A DNA stretch of 60,000 nucleotides from contig NC_079880.1 of the NCBI RefSeq assembly GCF_029227915.1, forward strand, positions 22,260,501 to 22,320,500. The letters are read 5' to 3'. The first letter of the stretch is position 1. Each line of letters starts with the position of its first letter. This document shows positions 36,145-48,091 of this stretch, in pieces. The notes under the pieces are model-generated. The model saw only the letters and a program-made list of their open reading frames with translations. It made no database searches and was not told the origin of the DNA. Position numbers and translations under genes: made by a program. The DNA is from Hydractinia symbiolongicarpus. Taxonomy: Eukaryota > Cnidaria > Hydrozoa > Anthoathecata > Hydractiniidae.

Positions 36145-36826
36145 ATGCATCACACCATGAAAGACGATACCCTATCCAGTTCAGATTGTGGCTGTCCTTC
36201 TCCGGACTCTTCCGATAATGAAGTCAGACAGACCAAGTCAAAAACACACGGCGGTATTGACAAGACGAAACGATTAAAAGCAAGTGCACGAGAGCGACGC
36301 CGCCGTCACGTACTGAACGACGCTCTTGAGGGGTTGCGACGAAAAGTTCCAAGCGTAAACAATAAAAAATCAAGCAAGCTTTCGAAAATTGAAGTCCTAC
36401 GTCTGGCCATCGATTACATAGCGATGTTGAGTTGTTATCTAAGTTACTCTACACCCCCGATGACACCGTGTTACGATGAACGACCAATTATCGATAGCAT
36501 CGACAACTATAATCGTATCGAAGAAATCGACAGATACCACAGGGCCGCGCAGCAGCAACAGGTTTGTGCCTTTTTCGATATTGTTGTTATTTGCGAAGCT
36601 GTTTTTCTAGGGAAAAGACAAACGAAGTCATTCCAATTACCGTTTTTTCTTTAGTTTTGAATTTTGTGATCTTTTTCGACAAGTAAAATCTTTTTCTAAT
36701 TTTTCATAGATTTAGAGTTGTATATGATCCATGTTTTATTTTTAGCAATTACAAATGAACTACGTGACAAGTCAAATGAATTCTTCCGAACTCGATTTTT
36801 TACTCGCCAATGGCTACAGGCAGTAA
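36145..36826 (+). CDS. Group A bHLH transcription factor
   Basis: Exons 36145-36561 and 36746-36826, phase 0, 165 aa if the TAA at 36824 is used. A Ser/Asp-rich start is followed by a basic helix-loop-helix at residues 43-98: [20 protein letters not shown], the loop [10 protein letters not shown], then [19 protein letters not shown]. The ERRRRHVLN basic helix and KLSKIE..R.A..YI second helix are typical of group A factors (atonal/neurogenin, Ptf1 and Nhlh relatives), which dimerise with E proteins and bind E boxes; the subfamily is not decided. The second exon adds a glutamine run and [12 protein letters not shown], which looks like a short activation segment. A strong donor (CA/gtaagt) overlaps the stop, so a longer isoform is possible. 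An acceptor-like site lies just upstream of the ATG at 36121-36122. Confidence 0.85.
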
Positions 36827-37665
36827 GTTGTACAAGTTAACAAAAATGACATAAATGCCATACAAAAGAAGAGGAGTGACGTACATGCTACAAAAATACA
36901 GAATCAGAGATTATCGCGAAATGGCATCAATCTCGAAATTTTAACTCGCCAACTCGCCGCTTCCTTAAAGAGATGAAATATCACAATATATGATGTCAAT
37001 AAACTAATTGAATATTTCCATGGAAACAAGGAAGTTATTGTGCAAGAATTTTCCACGTGATTTTAAACTTAAATGTAATAAAAAATAGAAAATTATTTTC
37101 ATTGTATATACAGGAATTTGAAGAAACTTTTAATACATTGTTTTTATGAAAAAACATGTTATATTTTCGCGTTAACATGTAAAGCGTGTCAAAACGGATG
37201 CGGGAAAAATTAATTAAAAGCCTTGGAATGTACTTCATCAATTCAAAATTTGTCGGCCCAAAGTATTAAAATTTTGAGGACAACCAACTCGAAATTTTTC
37301 CCAAAAACGTAACATTAAATTTTATCATATCCATTTCACGAGGGGATATAAATCAGAATAAAATATAATAGAGCCTTTATTATATTTTACTCGGATTATT
37401 TCCTCCCCTTACAATTTCCCTCTATTATTGGGAAATTTCAATTTGGTTAGAGAAACGGGAACCTTTTTCAGCATTAGACACCACAAAAAACAGAACCTGG
37501 GCTAGTATACCCTTTTACTCTGTGTTTGGTTTGAAGAAAGAAGTTTCACTTGATCACAAGACTAGTGATCACACAACTTTAAATGCCGTGCCTTTTTACC
37601 TTTTTATATGATAAACAAACAACTAGAGCTGGGTTCTAGGGTGATGATTACTTCTCTTTAAAAAA
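36827..37665. other. Intergenic, nothing supported
   Basis: AT-rich sequence without splice-supported frames between the bHLH gene and the possible exon at 37666-37940. Confidence 0.45.
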
Positions 37666-37940
37666 TCATTCATTTTCTACATATATATATTTATACAGGA
37701 CAGACACTTTAGTGATCAAACCACCAGTATCAATGTCAACCTCGTTCCCAGGGATCTTAAGGTTGTACCAAAGTGGTTGCGGGGGTTCATGAAAGACACC
37801 TAGGGGTCTGAAGATCTGCGTACTACTTACTGGAGCAGATCTCTTTCTTTGAGAAGATTTACCGTTTTTTATAGACTCGTTGCTGTTATAACGAAAATCG
37901 TTAAGCATGTCCAGCGGATCGATTGCAGTCCTCGTTTTCA
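37666..37940 (-). CDS. Possible terminal exon, partly MITE-derived
   Basis: A splice acceptor (gcgtgtttag) ends at about 37941. One frame then continues with KTRTAIDPLDMLNDFRYNSN and SSQRKRSAPVSSTQ, and stops at 37666. Its second half, from about 37790 down, is the antisense of a CAACCTCGT-type hairpin element. A join to the histidine-rich gene upstream on the same strand (donor near 38437) does not keep the frame, so its parent gene is unknown. It may be an alternative 3' exon or a pseudo-exon. Confidence 0.35.
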
Positions 37941-38250
37941 AGCGAAATCCTAAACACGCATCGCAAAAAAAAAAAGAAATGTCTTATTTTAACAACCATT
38001 TTATATTGAAAACTAATGTAATATGCAAGTATTATACAAAAAGGGTGTAAATAAACTTGAATGCATGTACACAGAAAAGGGTGGATTAATACGAAAGTGT
38101 TTCTACCATCCTCATAAACGCCACAGGCCCTGGGATCGAGGTTGCGCCGTGACCAAACAACCAACCTTGTTACAGGGCTTGTTTGCTCTTTTATTATTAG
38201 GACGGAGTCAAAATATAAAGAGCTAACAAGCCCTGGGATAGAGGTTACGA
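37738..38250. repeat. Degenerate copies of the CAACCTCGT hairpin family
   Basis: Partial ends at 37738 (CAACCTCGTTCCCAGGG), near 38126-38144 (CCCTGGGATCGAGGTTG) and near 38230 (CCCTGGGATAGAGGTT). Their partners are decayed or missing. Confidence 0.65.
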
Positions 38251-38288
38251 AAAAACAAAACTAGTATTGTCATACTAAAGAATATTGC

Positions 38289-38381
38289 CAACCTCGTCCC
38301 CAGAATCTTGTGACCCCTGTGCCGTTATTACAAAGTGGATCAACTTCATCAACAAGGCAAAATTCCCTGGGAACGAGGTTG
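38289..38381. mobile_element. 93-bp hairpin MITE, CAACCTCGT family
   Basis: Ends CAACCTCGTCCCCAGAA and, inverted, CAACCTCGTTCCCAGGG. The flanking nonamers GAATATTGC and AAACATTGC agree at 7 of 9 positions. Confidence 0.8.
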
Positions 38382-38426
38382 AAACATTGCGTGTTTTATA
38401 AAAAGGTTATTTTGCGTTTCAAAATA

Positions 38427-41400
38427 TTAAGTTATTCTATTACTAAAAAATACTTTTCTAATCATGTCGCGTCTCTGTTTAGTTTTTTTATTTGTAAACT
38501 CGTTTGTGTTCTGTGTTTTTAGCATCGTTCTTTTAACGACCATGGGAGAAATAAATTCAACAAACTCCCTTGACACCCAGGGCTCAGGGTTTGATGGTCC
38601 CTTCACGTGAAACTGTTGTATGTTAAGTATATTCGGATTTTTTGTGTCAGATTTTCCATCAAAATTGACTTTATCTTTTATTCCACGTCCCTCTGCATCC
38701 TCTATGCTAGTCTCGCCACTTGAATCCACCTCGTTTTCATGTTGCACTCCTTTGAAGTACGCATTTTTAGGTCCCTCCGCGTCAATTACATCGTTTAGTG
38801 TCAAATTTCCTAAGTTAGTGCTGAAACCCATGTAGTCACGCTTTACCGCGTTATCATCACCAGATGACACATCAGCATCTCTAGGCGTAATTTGGGCTAC
38901 ATCGCGCGACTCTTGTGTCGTTCTCTTCTCACCCGTGTTAGGTGTTCGATCTTCACGCATGTTGTCGCGGCTTGGCGTTCCAGTTTCCTGATCCGTCGCA
39001 TGTAAGTCGCTGCCGGGATAAAGCTTGATATCACGTTGGTAACCATCATCTTCGCGGGGATGCTCGTTAAGGTGATGATGATCAAGTTTGTGTTCCTCAT
39101 AATGATGATGATCTTCGTCCTCCTCATGATGATGACGATGGTGGTCGTCGTCGTGGTGATTGTCGTCGTCGCCGTCACCTTCACCGTGATGTTCGTGGTC
39201 GTGATGTTGATGATGGTCGTCATGGTGTTCTTGATAATGATGTTCGTGGTGTTCGTGCTCCGGTTCGTGTTCATGATGTACCAAATTTTGAACTTTGTGA
39301 TTCTCATTTCTGTTATTGTTAATGTATGTGAAATGTTGATGAAATTGCTGAATACCCTCTCCACCGTTGGAGCCCACTCTCCTACCTACGCTTTCATGTG
39401 GATGAAACATGCCAGCAAATGCTGAATGATATCGCCATGGATCACGTATAATACTAAACTGCCCTCCTCCCATGTGTACCTTTGTGCCTGTTTTATGCAA
39501 CGAAGTGATTTCTACATCTCCTCCGTTTTCATCAAGCTATAAAAAATGCCTTTCCCATGGTAAAATACAGGTAAAATTTTAAGCATTGCTCAGTATTCTC
39601 GCCCCTAAACCTCGATCTAAGAACCAGTACGCGTTCTATCCACGAATCACAGAACGCTACAGGCTCTGAAAACAATGTTGTTAGTCCGTGTAATTTATTT
39701 TTTATTCTACTAAAACGGAGAAACTCATTTCACGGAGAGAAAATTGTATGATGCATGTTGTCGTAAATACGCGATGTAGGTGCATCAACCACGTTCCCAA
39801 GGTCTTGCGGCCAAGGAAGAGCAGATCTCTTCCTTTTCGCCGCTATCAACTTCATCAACAAGGTAAAATGCCCTGGGAACGAGGTTGGTGCGAGTATATA
39901 ATAAAACACAGACCCCAGCATCTTAAAAACATTGTAATGAATTTGCTTAGCACATTATGCTTGTGGATAAACATGTATGATGAATGAATGACGTCATCAA
40001 AGTACCTGGAAAAAGCCTGCACCTGTGTCATAATTATTAAGTTCATCATGTTCTCCCTGTGGCATGTCCGAGTTCTCTTGTTGTTCTTGATCCGCCCATT
40101 CATCTGGAGATTTACCTGGGCCTGTAATTACAATGAATATATATAATTCTTTTACGGACCAAATTCAATTTTTAATCTAAATTTGCATCTCTATGTTCGG
40201 CCTCATTCCCATCTAAAATATTGCTGACTCAAAATTATAATATTGTTTAAAGTTTGCCTAAATTTACTTGAAAGTCAGTACTTTAAAGTACAATAGATTG
40301 GTCGGACCTTGATACAAAACGGAGCAGCGCTTTGCGACGACAAAATGACCAATATATAATTATATTTCCATAATCTATAGAACAATTAAAAGTGGTGCCA
40401 AAATTTATTTTTTATTTTTTGTTTTCTTACTTCGCTAAAAACTAAGTAGCGATGATTTAGTAAGTGAAGCTACAAATAACCACAATTCTATTGGTGTTTG
40501 GGAGCGAGGTGTTATATAATAATTCCTCTCCTGTGTACTTTTACTTAAAAACAACTATGGTCACCCCTTCTAAAATTATTAGGTTTTTTCACACTTACCA
40601 TGCAATTTCACTTTGACGTGATGGAAACGTCTGTTGTGATAATTTTCAGAATCTCCACTGTGATATTCTTCAGGTTCGTCATGGAAATTTTCGTGATCAT
40701 GATGTATATGTACCTATATTGAGAACAATTTTGAAACTAGTTAATGTTGTAAAACCACAAGTGGGTACGGCACAGAGAACAACTGCAGTACAACTAATGG
40801 AATTGATACAAAAGTTAAAGTAAAACATTATACGCACCCTCGTCCCCAGGGTTTTTGTCTTTTTGACATAAGAGAAGATGACGTATTTTTCGTCGTCTTC
40901 TTTCATATAAAGAAAAACAAAAACCCTGGGGATGAGGGTGACAATATGCGTATATAAGAAGACTAACAAGGAGGTTGATTCGAATTATTTTGAAAATTTC
41001 CTTATTCTTTTATTTCTATGTTTTTTCTAACAAAACTATTTTTATTTGTCCTGGCTCCACAAGTTGTTAAATTTTGGGTTGTTTTGAAATTACGTTTTTT
41101 TAAGCTGGTTTATCATAAAAAAATTGTATGTTAAAATAAAAGATACTGATTACGAATGATGTGCTGACGGGACGGCTCCCGTACTGCCCCAATAAATTTT
41201 CGTGTAAGTCACAAAATTGATGCTTTCGCAGCCGCAGTACTTATTCAATGTCACTTGGAAAAACAATTCTACAGCTGTTTTTTTCTCACTTAAAATCAAA
41301 ACCTAGAATCCTACTTGCAAAAATTAATATTGTCGCAAATTTCACTATGTTTCGTCAGCCGCGAAATTTAATTCAGCGAAATTATCAATCTCAATTGCGT

Positions 41401-43980
41401 TTTTTTGATATGAGGATGAAACACGTATCGCGATTTTTTTTAACCAAAGAATTTCCCTGTGAATGTCTCCGAATCTAAAAAAAACAAATTCTAAAAATAG
41501 TGGCTTACCTCATTATGCAAATAATGCGGCTGATGGTGGTAATGTTCGTGATGGTTGTCATGGTAATGATAGTCATTTTGTTCGTAGTGCGGGTCGTCGT
41601 GATAATAGTTGCTATGGTAATGAGGTTCATGTCGAACGTCTTGGTGGTAATAGTGAGGCTCGTTGTGTATTTGTTTATATTCATTATGAGGCTCAATGTG
41701 ATGGAAATGAGGCTGCTCGTGTATATCAAAGTGAGGACTTTCGTGTACGTTTACTTGAGGCTGTTGAACCATCTCAACACTTCCTAAATCCATTCGTCCG
41801 CCATGTTCATCAATGGAATGAAATTCATCATGGCCTCCACCATGCATGAAATCTCCACCAGAATGATATGGGTGGTTATGCATCCCCATCATATTATGAT
41901 TATGATCATAATAGTTATTTCGTTTCGTTCGAACTTCTCCATCATCCTCACTTTTATGTGTTGTGTCAGTTAAAAAAATTGATGCATTTTTCTTCAACCT
42001 ACCAAATTTGCGAAAGGAGGGCATTTTAACTGTGACATTTGAAAGTTTGCTCTCACCAACCGGTGTTTTTCTCGGGTAACCGTCAACTCTTTGTTTTCCC
42101 GGAACTCCATCCTTGTCTGAAAGTAATACGTTAAGATCTTGATCATTCTCACCGAGATCTCCAACGATTGCTTTTAGTACATTGACAGCGCTATCTGATT
42201 CTTTCCTAATCGTTAAAGGTTCTTGATCGTCTGAATCATGAGCATTGACACTGTTATTGACTGGAATACTCTCGGAGTTGGGAAGAAAAACGTTTTTGTC
42301 ATTTCCTTCTTCATCCAAAGTCCTACTGAAGCTACCAGTTTGATTTGCTTGTACGTTAGAAATTTTAGAGCTGTCTTGGTGGTATTTTTCTGGTGATAAT
42401 TTATCACTAAATTCATCGGTGGCATTTCTGACAGTAATATTAGCTTCTGGTTTACTGGACTCTCGACTCAATCCCCATGGCGTGTAGACGGGAGCTGGCG
42501 AATCACTGTCAAGCGTCGCGTTATCGCTACTAGAATAGTCGTCTGACGGGTCGTCATTTTCCCATTCCTTTGTCGAATTCGAAGCTAAACTGTCAGAAAC
42601 ATTGACAAGGCTCATAACGGCATCGTTTTCTTTACTCATCGGTTTAAACAGATTTAATTGAATGTCGTTGTCTTCCTCCTTTACGTTGTTGTGTCCACCC
42701 GATGACGCCGAGCTTTTCCGGTGGTGATTTTTAGCGTCACTATTATCCGTCGTAATCACATTCGGTGTCGCATTTGTGACGTTGCGTTCTTCCAAGGTAC
42801 TTTGTCGGTGACTTATTATGCCGTTATTGGTGTCGGTGTCGTCATCGTTTTGTTTGGTTTCAATGTTATCTTTGTTTTTGGTGTTCAGTAAATAATGACT
42901 TTGCGTACCAATTGGGCTTTCCTTAACCGTCATGTTGACGGCACGGAAGGAAACTTGCTCTTTGCCGTTACTGGAATCTTCATACGACGGGTAATTCGAA
43001 GTGGTGTAGTTATTAATACCTCGATTCTTACTTCGAATATTGGGGTATTTATCTTCCTTGACAGGAGTTTGTTGGTTTCTTGTGTCGGCATTTTCAACGA
43101 CATCGTCATAATTTTGTTTGATATTGATTGTTTCGCCGTTAAAACTTTTATTTAAGTCATCTGCGGAATCTTCTTCATCGTCGGTTAATGGACTATCTTC
43201 CATTTCTCGCGATAAACCGGCGTTCATTGTTGTATTTTGACGTACATTATCCGCCGTGTTGGCGTTATCATGTAAATAATTCGTCGTTATTTTCGTTTTT
43301 GTAAGATTAGAAGAATCCAGTAATTTGTTACGGCGTATGGTAGAAATATTCATCCTATTATTAGCAACCGTATAATTGACGTCTGATGTGTTCGAAATGT
43401 CTGCGACGTTTTCTGAATATAAACCGCTACCTTCGTCTTTGTATGCATCGTTTTTATCATCAATATACGAACTGCCGTCATCCACGTTGTAGTCGGCTAA
43501 ATCATGGTCATTGTTATACGTGATATTACTCGCACCACTCGACGTCGAGTTAAATTTCAACTCGTTAGATTCAGCATCGTTTTGATGTAGCTCCTCATTT
43601 AAATCGTTAATACTAGCATTTGTATCCTCGTCTTGGGAAAAAGTCGAATTTGTACTGTTACTTTGACCACTGGATAAAAAATGATCAAGCTCGTTCGTTT
43701 TCTCATCTGCTGTAACATTTTCAATGTTTTTAGTTCTGTTCACAATTTTGGCTGCGTTATCTGAAGTGATGTTTTCATTGTGTTGGTCAGAGAGTTGTGT
43801 TGGGTCTGGGTTTTTTATTACGTCTTCACTTCGAACAATGCTGTCTCGTTTACTTTTCACGTAGCTTTCAATTTCTTCGTAGATCTGGTCCATAATAGTT
43901 AGCTTCTGAGCCGCAGGATAACAGACTATGTTTAAACTAATATGGAGCACTAAAAAGCAACCAAACAAAAACTGATTCAT
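38427..43980 (-). CDS. Secreted acidic, sequon-rich, histidine-rich protein
   Basis: Four exons, 43980-41509, 40713-40599, 40121-40006 and 39536-38427, join in phase to 1270 aa. Residues 1-20 (MNQFLFGCFLVLHISLNIVC) are a signal peptide. The next 660 or so residues are disordered and Asn/Asp/Ser-rich, with at least 25 N-glycosylation sequons and no recognised domain. A furin-like site, VRTKR, lies near residue 683 (about 41931). After it the protein is dense in His, Tyr, Asp and Glu, as in HDEFHSIDEHGG and HYHDNHHEHYHHQPHYLHN. Exons 2-4 continue with histidine clusters such as EHEHHEHHYQEHHDDHHQHH. Such sequence could bind Zn, Cu or Ni, or act in an extracellular matrix, mesoglea or secretory granule. 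No family is recognised. Exon 2 begins with VHIHHDHENFHDEPE, so the composition continues across introns, supporting the model. A further 3' exon cannot be excluded. Confidence 0.8.
39786..39887. mobile_element. Hairpin MITE, CAACCTCGT family, within an intron
   Basis: Starts CAACCACGTTCCCAAGG and ends CCCTGGGAACGAGGTTG, inverted. It lies in the third intron of the histidine-rich gene. Its middle, CTATCAACTTCATCAACAAG, is shared with the copy at 38289. Confidence 0.8.
40835..40940. mobile_element. Hairpin MITE, CACCCTCGT variant, within an intron
   Basis: Near-perfect foldback, from CACCCTCGTCCCCAGGGTTT to its complement ending at 40940. The flanks ACATTATACG and ACAATATGCG agree at 8 of 10 positions. 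Confidence 0.85.
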
Positions 43981-45470
43981 GTTTCAAAACGACATTAAAA
44001 TATTCGTCTTCGTTTTATTCTTGTTCTTCTTCTTCTTCACCTTCTTCTTCAGACGAGTTATTCCAGACAGTTTAAATTAAATATTTTGTTGTCGACGTTG
44101 TATTTACATAAAAAAGCCACGAAAAAGCATACAGAAAATGAGTGAGTACGCTCGCATTCGCAGCTAGCGTATTTTAATAAAAACCGAAGGTGAGTAAGTT
44201 GTTGAAAACCGTTTTTTTTCGGATTGTACTTCAAATGCATTTCGGTTTCCATAAAGCAAATTATCCACCCTCTCTTCCAGTGTTTTGTGCCCTTTTAATA
44301 TGATAGAAGCATTGAAAAAACGGACCATGGAGAAAACTAGCCGCTAAAATAAACTAAAAATTGATTTACACAATTTTACAATGCAAGTAAACTACATATC
44401 ACTTTGTTTTTGACAAAACCCTCACTTTTTTACAACAAATCTTAACACAGGACCTCTTTAAGATTATAAAAAAAAACAAGAAGTCCTGGCAGCAAAGATT
44501 TCCGCCATTAGCAATAATCTGAACTTTGAAGAGGACTGGGTAATACGGGGGAACAAAATCATTGAATATTCTAAAATTTTAAAATTCGATATTTGATTAT
44601 TATTGAAACTGTAAATTATAGCTAACTTAAGTTACATAAACTTCATTTTTCTATAAGAACAATTTTAAAAGAAAAATAATAATAAACCCTAAAATTGATG
44701 AACAATACAAAATAAGAACAACGGCAAGACTGAAAATTTATCTATTTTCTCTTTTTCTCTAAGATTTTGCTTGGAAAATATCTTTAATAGTGGCAGCAAA
44801 TTATTTTTTACATAATCAATTACGAAAAGTTAACTTTTCTTTTATAACACACTTGTCACGATTTTAGAGCTATAATACATTATCTTTCACCAAAAATATT
44901 CAGCCTCAACAATTCCTCTTTAAATTAAAATTCATGAATAATTAATTATTCTGCTGAATATAGCTTTAGTCTACATGCTTGTAAAATTAAACAAAAGGAA
45001 ATGACGTAATTATTAAAGGGAAACGTTAATAACATCAAAGATGGCGCATTATAAGACGATCTTCATTATGCTACACTGCACGAGCTTTAACTTTCGATAG
45101 CATATAAACTTTAAAATAAAGTATTATTGTTCATTGGATAATAAAACAATTTGTTGCACTGTTAGAATAATATTGGCTTAAAACTTATTTTAGCCTTGTT
45201 CCCAGAGAAAATCTGTCAAAACGAGGATTTAAGCTTTAGCCTGGATAAGTTTCGGGCGTTCAGCCTAGCTGAGCTGTCTATCTCTCTGTCTATCTCGCCA
45301 TCTATCTCCTCAGCGATTTTAAAGATTCCGCCTTCGCTGGTGAAATTTTTTTTCTTTTTTTTGCCGTTGAAGAATTTAGTTTTCCGTAAGAATAAAATAC
45401 AAATCTTAAGCTATTATATCGTATAATCTAAAGATAGGATTGCATATGCTAAAATATTAGCTAGAGAGGT
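43981..45470. other. Upstream of the histidine-rich gene
   Basis: Contains a (CTT)n run at about 44020-44050 immediately 5' of the start codon of the minus-strand gene, and AT-rich sequence beyond. No promoter motif or gene recognised. Confidence 0.4.
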
Positions 45471-45601
45471 AAAAAATGGCAGGAGCGAGAAGAAGGCTAT
45501 AATAGCCTTATCACCAAGCCCCCAACCTATATAAAAGGTTAGCATTGAAGATGATGAGGAGTTGTGTTATAATGTGTCGTACGTTGTAACTGTCGTGTGT
45601 T

Positions 45602-46330
45602 CTAAAATAAATATAGATTGTCAGTAGTCAATAGTTTATGTTTTAGTTTATGTTTGAATTCGTTAAGTGATGTAATAGTTTTCATGTCGTTATCAAGAAA
45701 TGTATTCCACAATTTAGGTCCTCTGCTAGTTATAGAGAACTTTGTGATTGTATAATCTATGGTATAATTAATCCTAGATTGAAAAAAACTGTTAATTGAA
45801 AATCTGGATGGATATTTATGTTGTATCTTCTGAAACATATTATTAAATACTCTTGGTAACATATTGTTTTCAAGCTTAAACATTAAAAGAAGAGTTTGAT
45901 AAATGTTTAATTGGTATACATTCAGTACACTGAGCTTTTTAAATAACTCTCTGGAGTGAGTGTACCTGTCAACATTTAAAATAATTCAGATTGCATGTTT
46001 TTGTTTATTTTGTAATTTATCAATTGTAACCACGCAATTTGCATAATTTAGATAGCAGTGAATGAAAGAAGAATATATGTTTTTTAAACAATTCTGATCT
46101 AGAACAAATTTTGCTTTAAATAGGATGCCAATATTCTTTGCGACCTTGTCTTCTAAAATACTTATATGTTCTCTCCAAGTAAGATTTTCATCACGAATAA
46201 CTCCTAAAAATTTCATGGATTGTGCTCTTTTTATACTTATATTATTAATAGATAAATCACGAAACTTCAATGGCATATCATCTTTTTTATTTTGCCTGTG
46301 AAAAAGTGTGTACTTAGCCCGCCCACTCAG
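45602..46330 (-). pseudogene. 3' fragment of a non-LTR retrotransposon (LINE) reverse transcriptase
   Basis: Two minus-strand frames give the C-terminal part of a LINE ORF2-type protein. The upper one has MKFLGVIRDENLTWREHISI followed by IGILFKAKFVLDQ and YSSFIHCYLNYANC, the usual block after the catalytic core. The lower one has RFSINSFFQS and SRGPKLWNTFLDNDMKTITS, the common terminal motif of cnidarian CR1/Jockey-like elements. The frames are separated by a gap with stops, and the catalytic domain and 5' end are missing. It is a 5'-truncated dead copy. Family placement is approximate. Confidence 0.8.
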
Positions 46331-48091
46331 CCATACTTAAATAGCGGTTAAAAGAAAACCCGGGAAGAAACAAAATATATTTTTTGAGTTAAGAGTTAAG
46401 TTAACCCCAACCCTGTTACCAGTATCATTTTTATCAATCAGGAAAACGACCATTTTCGTTCACAGAGCTCTTTGAGATTAAAACCTCGAATGAACGAGAA
46501 TGGAAAACGACATAAATTCCTAGGGCGACCTTTGTCTATGCACGACGGTTGAAATGTTCAATTCTTTTTTCTCATATGTACAGTGAAGCTCGCTGAAAAG
46601 TCATTTCAATCTCGTTCCCGAGGACTATGGTACACTAAGAATGCGCAAATAACCCAATCTCGTTCCCAACGTCTGTTGTCTCTTTTTTATGTCGGGACAG
46701 AGAGACGAACATACTCGTATCACTGTTTTAAAGTCAGGAAAGATACAAGATGCCATGGGGTTGCAAATAGCCCTCATTTTCATTATTTTCCGCTGACAAT
46801 TTCGCCCAATTTCTGGCCACCTGACCGTTGGTGAACTTGAGCACTGCTGGATAATAAATTGAATTCTCTTCATATATATAATTCTTCTTCATCATTTATT
46901 TTGATATCTCAATGTTGAGTGATTACAAGTTATGGCCATAAGACGGCAACTCGTATCTCGCTCTCGCTGCGATGATAATTCCTGGGAGTCCGGGGAGCCT
47001 TCAGGCTCATTTTCATTTATGTAGATTTTTGATTGTATGACAATTAACTTAAATTTTTACTTGATTCGTATAATTAACGATGTAAATTTCACGGCTCTTT
47101 ATTCAGACTTAAATTTTGCGTTTTTAATCCCCAGCAACCAATAAAAATTGCAACGTATTTGTGTGTTCCAATGAGGTGCAATGTTAATACGATTTTATTG
47201 ATAAAGTAGACAAGATGACCTAAAACCCGCTTTTACACCCAAATGAGTTAATTAACAACCTTGTTCACAGCACCCTGTTGTCTCTTAGACCTTATTCAAG
47301 GAAATTAACGAGGCACAAAGTTAGCGCGAATTTTAAAAACTCGCGATAATTAAATGCCCCCTGTAATTAAAATTTTACGCATACTTCGTTTATCTTGTTT
47401 GATTGGCGCGAAAAAAATTCAGTATGGTCCTGACTAAGGCCAGAAACTGATATGTAAACTTTTTGAAGAAAACTAGAGGAATTGTTTGTCAATGAACCCA
47501 TTCTTCGTTAATTTTGTGTCGCGTTATTTTCCTGGAATAAGGTATATGATGTAGGATATGTCAATTAGCGCAGTACTGATGAGAAACCGTGGCAATTGGG
47601 GGAAAACGCCTAACAACGACCACCACACTGCATTGCGCAAGTAATATAAAGCTCTCTCCAAGTATCACTTTTCATTTTTATACTATAAATTCCCTCACCC
47701 CCAACCAAGTCCACGAAACAACGAAAAGTTCGAAATATTGTAGAGTCGATACATACCTTAAACTCAGAGACCTAAAAGTAGTTTGAGTTTTTTATCCGTG
47801 AAATTGTACGCATCGCTGAAAAAAGCAATACTATGTGGTTTATAAATGCTTGTATGTTAACTATATATATTCTTATTACGCATGCGTGAGAATACCTTTT
47901 TTACGCCTCAATAACCCAGATGAAAGAAATGAACAATAACCGCTAACATGCATTTGCATTGAGATGATTAAAAATGGCGCCGATGTAAAGAAAATAACAA
48001 AAGTAGAATTCGATAGAATTTTGTCAATCTTACAGGCCTGTTTCCACACAGAAACTTCACAGATTCTGGTGTTAAATTTAATGATTTGAGC
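46331..48091. other. Repeat-rich intergenic stretch
   Basis: Two partial CAACCTCGT-family ends (near 46610 and 46655, CAATCTCGTTCCC) and a short block of CGCGAATTTTAAAAACTCGC near 47330. Nothing coding was supported. Confidence 0.45.

Noticed and set aside
39036-39425. Plus-strand hydrophobic frame rich in V and M
   Set aside because: It is the antisense shadow of the histidine-rich exon.
41491-41849. Overlapping frames near the end of the His-rich exon on both strands
   Set aside because: Shadows of biased codon use in the His/Tyr/Asp region; the minus-strand exon has the splice support.
38427-43980. Neuropeptide precursor
   Set aside because: It has a signal peptide and basic sites, but no repeated amidation (GR/GK) units.
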